From: Methanobacteriota archaeon
Lineage (GTDB): Archaea; Methanobacteriota; Methanobacteria; Methanobacteriales; Methanobacteriaceae
NCBI GenBank assembly: GCA_023430285.1
Contig: JAEZAV010000030.1
Location: 1-20,159, forward strand
Length of the DNA stretch: 20,159 nt
Reading direction: 5' to 3'
Part shown: positions 14,538 to 20,159 of the stretch, one piece after another
Numbering within the stretch: the stretch's first letter is position 1
Layout of the letters: each line of letters begins with the position of its first letter
Program-made: the position numbers and the translations under genes
The notes under the pieces: generated by a model
Database searches by the model: none
Told to the model about the DNA's origin: nothing
Seen by the model: the letters and a program-made list of their open reading frames with translations, nothing else

Positions 14538-15584
14538 TTAGCTGTTGCTTATCTCAACGAAACTTCCAAGTTTTTCAAGGGCCCTTCCAGATTTAACTGT
14601 TTCAAGAGCATTTTCGTAACCAGCCTTTAAACTTTCTGATTGTCCTGCAATGTACAGTATGGCAGCGGCATTAACTAGGCACATGTCGAGTTTTGCCCTT
14701 TCCTCTGTTGTGCTGTTTTTACCAGATAGAACATCCTTCACCACTTGGATGTTTTCTTCCATGGTTTCAGGTGCCCTAATATATCTTGATTTTGACCTTT
14801 TAACACCAAAATCTTCGGGATAGATGTCTTTAACAGTTACCCTGCCATTTTCAAGAATTGCTACCTTGGTTTTGCCTATGGTTGAAATTTCATCCATGGC
14901 GGGATCATCGTTCTCATCAAATCCATGCACCACCATTGCATGTTTAACATCTAGATTTTTAAGAACATCTGCAATTATCTCCACATATTCCGGGTCAAAA
15001 ACCCCTAGAAGTTGTATATCTGCATTTGCAGGTGAGGTTAAAGGACCCAGTATGTTGAACACAGTTCTTATTCCCAGCTCCTGTCTCACTGGCATGATCC
15101 TTTTCATTGAAGGATGGAAATTTGGTGCGAATATGAAGGAGATCTTACAGGTTTCGATACATCTTTCAACAGAAGTTTTATCACAGTTTATGTTCACACC
15201 CAGGGCTTCGAGGATGTCAGCACCCCCACACTTACTGGTTATGCTTCTGTTTCCATGTTTTGCTATGGCAACATCGGATGCAGCTGCTATAATTGCGGCT
15301 GTGGTGCTTATGTTGAATGTTTTAAGCCTGTCTCCCCCTGTACCGCAGGTGTCCACCAGTGGAAGGTCAGTTTCAGGTGAAACTTCGATGCATAACTCCC
15401 TCATGGCCTTTACAAAGCCTGTTATTTCGTCTGCTGTTTCACCCTTCATACTGAGTGCAGTTAAAAATGCTGCTGTCCTTATTTCTCCAGCTTCCCCACT
15501 GGTCATTTCCATCATAGAGGTGTAGGCTTCATCTTGAGTCAGGTCATTTCCAGCTACAACCTTTTTGAGACATTCAGATATCAT
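14538..15584 (-). CDS. trpD: Anthranilate phosphoribosyltransferase
   Basis: TrpD transfers the phosphoribosyl group of PRPP to anthranilate, the second step of tryptophan synthesis. The protein has 348 residues, a normal full length. The glycine-rich PRPP-binding motif GTGGD is at 81-85, followed by FNIST and the KHGNRS motif at 109-114; the anthranilate-binding region follows. No glutamine amidotransferase domain is fused, consistent with the separate trpG. It is the last gene of the operon, twelve bases after the trpA stop. The frame continues open for fifteen acidic codons after its TAA, probably by chance. Confidence 0.96.
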   Translation of the reverse strand: MISECLKKVVAGNDLTQDEAYTSMMEMTSGEAGEIRTAAFLTALSMKGETADEITGFVKAMRELCIEVSPETDLPLVDTCGTGGDRLKTFNISTTAAIIAAASDVAIAKHGNRSITSKCGGADILEALGVNINCDKTSVERCIETCKISFIFAPNFHPSMKRIMPVRQELGIRTVFNILGPLTSPANADIQLLGVFDPEYVEIIADVLKNLDVKHAMVVHGFDENDDPAMDEISTIGKTKVAILENGRVTVKDIYPEDFGVKRSKSRYIRAPETMEENIQVVKDVLSGKNSTTEERAKLDMCLVNAAAILYIAGQSESLKAGYENALETVKSGRALEKLGSFVEISNS

Positions 15585-15596
15585 TTTGTGTGCGTC

Positions 15597-16421
15597 CTAG
15601 ATCTTGGTTGATTGTTTAAGTTCACTGCAGAATTTACCGATGTCTTCGAGTGCCTTGTCTTTGTTGTCCAGGTTATCTGTGATGATGTTTATGATGGCAC
15701 TGGCAACTATTGCACCGTTGGATCCTGATTTTATAACGTCCTTCACATGTTCAGGTTTTGAAATTCCGAATCCAACTGCGATTGGTAGATCTGTACGATC
15801 TTTAACTCTGGTTATGAGATCAACTGTGCTTGTTTGGATGTCTGATCTTGCGCCCGTCACTCCCATGACAGCCACAACGTAGAGAAATCCTGATGCGTGT
15901 TTAGCTATTTCATCGATCCTCTCGTTTCTGGTTGTTTGTGCAACCATGAATATTTGATTGACACCGTACTTGTCTGCCATTTCAACTGCGGATCCTGCTT
16001 CTTCTATTGGAAGGTCTGCTGCAAGAATTCCAGTTACGCCTGCTTCACTGGCACGTTTGTAGAATGTTTCAATGCCCTTCCTGTAGATGAGGTTGTAGTA
16101 GACAAGTAGTCCTATGGGTACCTGGGTGAATTCACGAATTCTTTCTATGAATTGGAAACATTTCTCGGTGGTCATTCCAGAGCCAAGTGAACGGATATCT
16201 GCTGTTTGTACACTTGGACCGTCTGCAACAGGATCACTGAATGGGAATCCTATTTCCAGTGCGTCTGCCCCGTTCTCAACGAATTTTTTAACGATTTCGA
16301 TGGATGTTTCAAAGTCAGGGTCACCTGCAACTACAAATGGTATGAATGCTCCTTCCTTCTTGTTTTTAAGTTCTTCAAATACTTCATTGTAGGTCTTGGT
16401 TTTCTGGTTGTTTGGGTTCAT
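15597..16421 (-). CDS. trpA: Tryptophan synthase alpha subunit
   Basis: TrpA cleaves indole-3-glycerol phosphate to indole and glyceraldehyde 3-phosphate and channels indole to TrpB. The protein has 274 residues. The catalytic residues are E56 ([10 protein letters not shown]) and D67 (VADGP), eleven apart like Glu49 and Asp60 of the enterobacterial enzyme. A VGFGIS phosphate-binding segment is near the C-terminal third. The ATG overlaps the trpB stop as ATGA (16418-16421), and a GGTGGA Shine-Dalgarno site lies just upstream within trpB, so translation is probably coupled. Its stop is TAG, read here as an ordinary stop. Confidence 0.97.
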   Translation of the reverse strand: MNPNNQKTKTYNEVFEELKNKKEGAFIPFVVAGDPDFETSIEIVKKFVENGADALEIGFPFSDPVADGPSVQTADIRSLGSGMTTEKCFQFIERIREFTQVPIGLLVYYNLIYRKGIETFYKRASEAGVTGILAADLPIEEAGSAVEMADKYGVNQIFMVAQTTRNERIDEIAKHASGFLYVVAVMGVTGARSDIQTSTVDLITRVKDRTDLPIAVGFGISKPEHVKDVIKSGSNGAIVASAIINIITDNLDNKDKALEDIGKFCSELKQSTKI

Positions 16422-17599
16422 ACTTCCACCCCCATTTCCTTGGCAACTATGAACATGTCTTTATCTCCCCTTCCAGACAGGTTTATGATGATTGTTTTTC
16501 CTTTGTTCTCTTCCTTTGATGCGTATTTTTCTGCGTATGCAACTGCATGTGAGCTTTCAAGTGCAGGGATGATTCCCTCGTATTTGGAGAGTAGTTCAAA
16601 TCCTCTGAGTGCTTCTTTGTTGGTTACTGCCACGTAGTTTGCACGTCCTGTTACCTTCATGTGTGCATGTTCAGGTCCCACACCAGGATAATCTAACCCT
16701 GCTGAAACTGAATGTGCCTCATTTATTTGGCCATCTTGGTCCTGAAGTACGAAGGATAATGAACCGTGGAGAATTCCTTCTGTACCCTTGCACAGAGTTG
16801 CCCCTGTTCTTGGTGTTTCAGTTCCATCACCACCACCCTCAACACCTATGAGTTCAACTTCATCATCAGCAGCGAATCCTGCAAATATTCCCATGGCATT
16901 ACTACCCCCACCAACACATGCAATGACTGCATCTGGAAGTTTGCCCTCCTTCTCCATGATCTGCCTTCTGGCCTCTTCTCCTATGACGCTCTGGAAGTGT
17001 TTAACCATGGTTGGGTATGGGTGTGGTCCCATTGTTGAACCTATTAGGTAGTGTGTGTTTTCCACGTTGGTGATCCAATCCCTGAAAGCCTCATTAATAG
17101 CATCTTTAAGTGTTTTTGAACCTGTTTCGACTGGAATAACCTTTCCTCCAGAGAGTTCCATCCTGAAAACATTCATCTTCTGCCTTTCAACATCTTCACT
17201 ACCCATGTACACATCTGCAGGCAGTTTAAACAGTGCACCAACAACAGCTGTTGCTATTCCATGCTGTCCAGCCCCTGTTTCTGCTATTAATCTGGTTTTT
17301 CCCATGTACTTTGCAAGCAGTCCCTGGCCCAGCGTGTTGTTTATTTTATGGGCTCCTGTGTGGAGCGTGTCCTCACGCTTCAAGTACACCCTACACCCAA
17401 ACTTCTTTGACAAATTTTCAGCGTAGTAAAGGTTGGTTGGTCTGCCTGCGAATTCCTTTAAATAAAATTTGAGTTCTTCATTAAATTCAGGATCGTCCTT
17501 GTACTTGTAAAAGGCCTCTTCAAGCTCTTCAAGTGCGGGTATGATGAGTTCGGGAACAAATATTCCCCCGTATTTACCAAATTTACCATCTTCCAACAT
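16418..17599 (-). CDS. trpB: Tryptophan synthase beta subunit
   Basis: TrpB joins indole with L-serine using pyridoxal phosphate. The protein has 393 residues, typical of the TrpB1 class that pairs with TrpA, not the longer TrpB2 class. The PLP lysine is K85 in HTGAHKINN, and [10 protein letters not shown] binds the cofactor phosphate. GAGQHG is also present. A GGAAGTGA site precedes the ATG. Unlike the other junctions in the operon, 92 bases separate it from trpF, leaving room for separate control or a second promoter. Confidence 0.97.
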   Translation of the reverse strand: MLEDGKFGKYGGIFVPELIIPALEELEEAFYKYKDDPEFNEELKFYLKEFAGRPTNLYYAENLSKKFGCRVYLKREDTLHTGAHKINNTLGQGLLAKYMGKTRLIAETGAGQHGIATAVVGALFKLPADVYMGSEDVERQKMNVFRMELSGGKVIPVETGSKTLKDAINEAFRDWITNVENTHYLIGSTMGPHPYPTMVKHFQSVIGEEARRQIMEKEGKLPDAVIACVGGGSNAMGIFAGFAADDEVELIGVEGGGDGTETPRTGATLCKGTEGILHGSLSFVLQDQDGQINEAHSVSAGLDYPGVGPEHAHMKVTGRANYVAVTNKEALRGFELLSKYEGIIPALESSHAVAYAEKYASKEENKGKTIIINLSGRGDKDMFIVAKEMGVEV

Positions 17600-17639
17600 T
17601 TTTAATCACTTCCAAATAATTATTATATTTTTTATCCAC

Positions 17640-17659
17640 GAAGAAAGATTATTTTCTTC
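17640..17659 (-). promoter_or_regulatory. Perfect hairpin in the trpF-trpB gap
   Basis: On the - strand GAAGAAA and TTTCTTC form a perfect 7-bp stem with a six-base loop. It lies about 33 bases after the trpF stop and about 40 bases before the trpB start. It could protect the downstream mRNA or mark processing. It has no T-tract directly after it, so a terminator is less likely. Confidence 0.25.
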
Positions 17660-17691
17660 TAAATTAAGGTTCCAATGACATATTAAACCTT

Positions 17692-18399
17692 TTAAGTCAG
17701 TTCAAGGAGTTCTTTAAGCTGTTTGGAATTTTTTATTCCTGGAGCATCTTCCACTCCTGAGTTAACATCGACGTAGTCAAACACTTTTTCCAGGACTTCC
17801 TTCCTGTTCTTTATTATTGCCGTGTTTATTCCGCCTGCAAGAAATATTTCAACGTTATTATCTGCATTTTTTGCAGTTTCAACTGCTTCTAATGCTATTT
17901 CCATTGGTATCTGTTTTCCTGTGCCACCACTTTTACCTTTCATTTGATAGTCCAGTACAAGTGCATCACAGCAAAGTGCAAATTCCTCTATTTCCCTTTT
18001 CTTTTCAGATGTAAGTACTGTTTCACCGTTTTTGGTTTCTGTTGAATCTTTGGACAGTCCCACTGCCCTGATTATTTTAAGGTGGGCTTCAAATGGGTTT
18101 CTTTCATAATTTTCTATCCACCTGAGATACTTGATCTGGTTGGGTGTGAGGGAGTGGAGTTGAACATTTCTCACCCCTGTCTTCTTCATCTTCATGACCA
18201 CTTCTTCAATATCTGCAGGTTCTAAGACTAGGACAGCTTTCTCCTTATTTTTCATTCCAGATCGTAGGTTTTTAATTTCTTTGAGGCTCAAATTTCTCTT
18301 GGACCTGTCGATGTTTATGAAGCCCATGAGCTCTGCACCTGATTCTTCGCATCGGGTTAGATCCTCTGACCTGGTGATTCCACAGACTTTGATCTTCAT
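17692..18399 (-). CDS. trpF: Phosphoribosylanthranilate isomerase
   Basis: TrpF performs the Amadori rearrangement of phosphoribosylanthranilate to CdRP. The protein has 235 residues. The general base is C6 in KVCGIT and the general acid D150 in LVLDYQ, followed by GGTGK and the phosphate-binding segments LAGGIN and VNSGVE. It is a little longer than most TrpF proteins because of a hydrophilic stretch around residues 97-137. The ATG overlaps the trpC stop (ATGA, 18396-18399), suggesting coupled translation. Confidence 0.95.
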   Translation of the reverse strand: MKIKVCGITRSEDLTRCEESGAELMGFINIDRSKRNLSLKEIKNLRSGMKNKEKAVLVLEPADIEEVVMKMKKTGVRNVQLHSLTPNQIKYLRWIENYERNPFEAHLKIIRAVGLSKDSTETKNGETVLTSEKKREIEEFALCCDALVLDYQMKGKSGGTGKQIPMEIALEAVETAKNADNNVEIFLAGGINTAIIKNRKEVLEKVFDYVDVNSGVEDAPGIKNSKQLKELLELT

Positions 18400-19232
18400 G
18401 TTCTACCAACCTTTAAACCTTTAACAGATTGTATGATATTTTTAGCTGCATTGTACATATCTTCAGTGTTTGCAGTTCCCATGATTGCAGATCCAACAAG
18501 TATTGCATCTGCCCCATATCCTGCTACTTTTTTTGCGTCTTCCGGACCTTGAACACCACTTTCAGATACCAGGATCACTTCTGGCGGTACGCTGCTTGAA
18601 AGTTTTTGGGTGGTTTTAAGATCCACACTGAAGTTATGGAAGTTTCTGTTGTTTACTCCCAGTACATCGGCACCTGCAGCCAGTGAATGTTCAATATCTT
18701 CTCTGTTTTTGCATTCCACTATGTAGCCGAGTTCAAGTTCGCTGCAGAGGGATATTCCCTCCTTAATATCTGGATAAACATCATTCATTAACAAAACAGC
18801 ATTTGCTCCCGCGAGTTTGGCTTCGTAAATTTGATATTCATCCATTAAGAAGTCTTTCCTTAGTATTGGAAGCTCGATGATATTTTGTGCTATCTTAATA
18901 TTTTCCAAGCTTCCATTGAAATAGTTTTCCTCAGTTAAAATTGAAACAGCACTTGCATCTGCCTTTTTAAAAACTTCGAGAGCATCTTGAATTTTTGAAT
19001 CAGATATGTGTCCCTTGGAAGGTGATGCTGGTTTAAATTCACATATCACAGCCACATCCTCATCATGATTAATGGACCCTTTGAAATCTTTAAAAGACCG
19101 GTTACTTTTTGAGTTACCTTTATTTGAGTCTAATCTGTCCAACAGTGTTTCGAGGGGAACTTTTTCTTTGAGTTCCTCCAGGGTTTCCCTTCTCTTTATG
19201 AGTATTTCTGATATGGACGGCCTTGTTTTCAT
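18396..19232 (-). CDS. trpC: Indole-3-glycerol phosphate synthase
   Basis: TrpC closes the indole ring by decarboxylating and cyclising CdRP. The protein has 278 residues. Catalytic positions are visible as E65 and K67 (CEFKPASPSKG), K126 (LRKDF), E173 (VECKN) and the asparagine of GVNNRN. The barrel ends with SESGV and LVGSAIM. It is not fused to TrpF, unlike the enterobacterial bifunctional protein. The ATG overlaps the trpG stop (ATGA, 19229-19232), with a GGAG site nine bases upstream inside trpG. Confidence 0.96.
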   Translation of the reverse strand: MKTRPSISEILIKRRETLEELKEKVPLETLLDRLDSNKGNSKSNRSFKDFKGSINHDEDVAVICEFKPASPSKGHISDSKIQDALEVFKKADASAVSILTEENYFNGSLENIKIAQNIIELPILRKDFLMDEYQIYEAKLAGANAVLLMNDVYPDIKEGISLCSELELGYIVECKNREDIEHSLAAGADVLGVNNRNFHNFSVDLKTTQKLSSSVPPEVILVSESGVQGPEDAKKVAGYGADAILVGSAIMGTANTEDMYNAAKNIIQSVKGLKVGRT

Positions 19233-19804
19233 TGGTTAATCTCCAGGAAATTTTTGAGTATCTGGATTCCATGGTCTGTACCAACTGATTCAGGATGAAA
19301 TTGAAGTCCGTAAATGGGTTTTTCAAGGTGTTTTATTCCCATTATCATGTCATCCTGTGTTCTGGCAGTTACTTCAACACACTCAGGTATGGTTTCTTCA
19401 CTGCAGGATAATGAATGATATCTGGCTGCAGGTAGTGGGTTTTCAAGCCCCTTGAACAATCCTTTTCCATCGTGAACTATGGAGCTTTGCTTACCATGCA
19501 CAGGTTGGTTTCTTACAATTTCACCTCCAAATGCGGCAAAAATACCTTGATGTCCCAGGCAAACTCCAAGTATTGGTATTTCACCACCAAGTTCCAGTAT
19601 AACTTCGGTGCAAACCCCGAAGTCCCTCTTGTTCCCAGGGTTTCCAGGTCCTGGTGATATTACTATGCTGTCTGGTTCAAGTTTTCTTATCTCGTCCAGG
19701 TTGAGTTCATCATTTTTAACAACTTTTATCTCTGGATCTAGCTGTCCAATGAGTTGGTAAAGGTTGTAGGTGAATGAATCATAGTTATCAATTATTAGTA
19801 TCAT
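19229..19804 (-). CDS. trpG: Anthranilate synthase glutamine amidotransferase subunit
   Basis: TrpG releases ammonia from glutamine for TrpE. The start chosen is ATG 19804, giving 191 residues beginning MILIIDNYDSFTYN, the usual family opening. A TTG further upstream (19819) is rejected because it overlaps the GAGG Shine-Dalgarno site of this ATG. The class I triad is C82 (GVCLGHQG), H170 and E172 (FHPES). The oxyanion loop SPGPGNPG is at 50-57. It lies 25 bases after the trpE stop. Confidence 0.96.
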   Translation of the reverse strand: MILIIDNYDSFTYNLYQLIGQLDPEIKVVKNDELNLDEIRKLEPDSIVISPGPGNPGNKRDFGVCTEVILELGGEIPILGVCLGHQGIFAAFGGEIVRNQPVHGKQSSIVHDGKGLFKGLENPLPAARYHSLSCSEETIPECVEVTARTQDDMIMGIKHLEKPIYGLQFHPESVGTDHGIQILKNFLEINQ

Positions 19805-19829
19805 GTTATCTAACCTCAAAAAAGAAGAT

Positions 19830-20159
19830 TTATTTTTTTGGAGTGTTCTCCAGGTTGTTTCCTGATCGAAGTGCTGTTAAAAGTGCTCCGGCCTTGTTTT
19901 CTGTCTCGTAATATTCTTCTTGGGTAACTGAATCGTAGACAATTCCTGCGCCTGCCTGTACAGTTGCGTGATTGTCATGACACACCATTGTTCTGATGGT
20001 TATTGCAAAGTCTGCATTTCCATTGAGTGCGAAGTATCCAACAGCACCTGCATAGGGTCCCCTTGGTACCTGTTCAAGTTCGTCGATTATTTCCATTGCA
20101 CGAATTTTAGGTGCTCCACTCAGTGTTCCTGCTGGGAACATGGCTTCAAATGCGTCCAC
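19830..20159 (-). CDS. trpE: Anthranilate synthase component I (3' part, cut by window)
   Basis: TrpE makes anthranilate from chorismate with ammonia supplied by TrpG. Only the last 109 residues are in the window; the frame is open to the edge and the start lies beyond it. The chorismate-binding enzyme signature is clear: [28 protein letters not shown], then AGAGIVYDS and a C-terminal ENKAGALL helix. It is the first gene of the operon, so the promoter and any TrpY-type operator (known from Methanothermobacter) are outside the window. Confidence 0.95.
   Translation of the reverse strand: MDAFEAMFPAGTLSGAPKIRAMEIIDELEQVPRGPYAGAVGYFALNGNADFAITIRTMVCHDNHATVQAGAGIVYDSVTQEEYYETENKAGALLTALRSGNNLENTPKK

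Noticed and set aside
14824..15525. 233-codon open frame on the + strand opposite trpD
   Set aside because: It is the antisense shadow of trpD with no recognisable domain. The other antisense frames in the trp genes and the helicase are rejected for the same reason.
19805..19819. TTG at 19819 as the trpG start
   Set aside because: It overlaps the GAGG ribosome binding site of the ATG at 19804, and the family begins MILIIDNYDSF.

Overview
The window looks like the chromosome of a hydrogenotrophic methanogen of the order Methanobacteriales, probably Methanobacterium or a close relative. The evidence is a geranylgeranyl reductase family gene for archaeal lipids, an archaeosine synthase (ArcS) gene, an archaeal AdkA-type kinase, a tryptophan operon in the order trpE-G-C-F-B-A-D (the order known from Methanothermobacter), Shine-Dalgarno sites of the GGAG/GGTG type, and very AT-rich intergenic DNA with T-tract terminators. 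There is no insertion sequence, CRISPR array or integrase. Taxonomy is inferred from gene content only.

Layout. Positions 1-981 (+) hold the 3' part of a geranylgeranyl reductase family gene, which converges on a UbiA-family membrane protein (1140-1955, -). A small P-loop ATPase follows (2179-2928, -). Next comes a two-gene redox block on the + strand. Its first gene (3093-4850) is a rubredoxin domain fused to a pyruvate-oxidase-like thiamine diphosphate enzyme, and it is interrupted by one in-frame TAA. Its second gene (4914-6416) is a glutamate-synthase-like FMN/Fe-S oxidoreductase with a cysteine-rich N-terminal DUF2769 domain. A solitary giant gene (6666-11822, +) encodes a DUF4011 / superfamily 1 helicase / Vsr-like nuclease / DUF3320 protein and is the best candidate here for a genome-defence system. 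A short archaeosine synthase (12035-12949, +) comes next. It is followed by a two-gene operon of a MIP18/DUF59 protein (13115-13405) and an AdkA-like kinase (13411-13968), whose probable TATA box lies inside a perfect inverted repeat. A tRNA-Ile(GAT) gene is at 14148-14220.

The right quarter (14538 to the end, - strand) is the tryptophan operon. trpE is cut by the window edge and is followed by trpG, trpC, trpF, trpB, trpA and trpD. Most junctions overlap as ATGA, so the genes are probably translationally coupled. The operon covers the path from chorismate to tryptophan. The only sizeable internal gap is the 92 bp between trpF and trpB, and it contains a short perfect hairpin.

The points most worth checking are the in-frame stop and odd architecture of the rubredoxin-TPP enzyme with its DUF2769/GltS-like neighbour, the giant helicase-nuclease, the TATA-flanking inverted repeat ahead of the MIP18 gene, and the ArcS that lacks the N-terminal TGT-like half.
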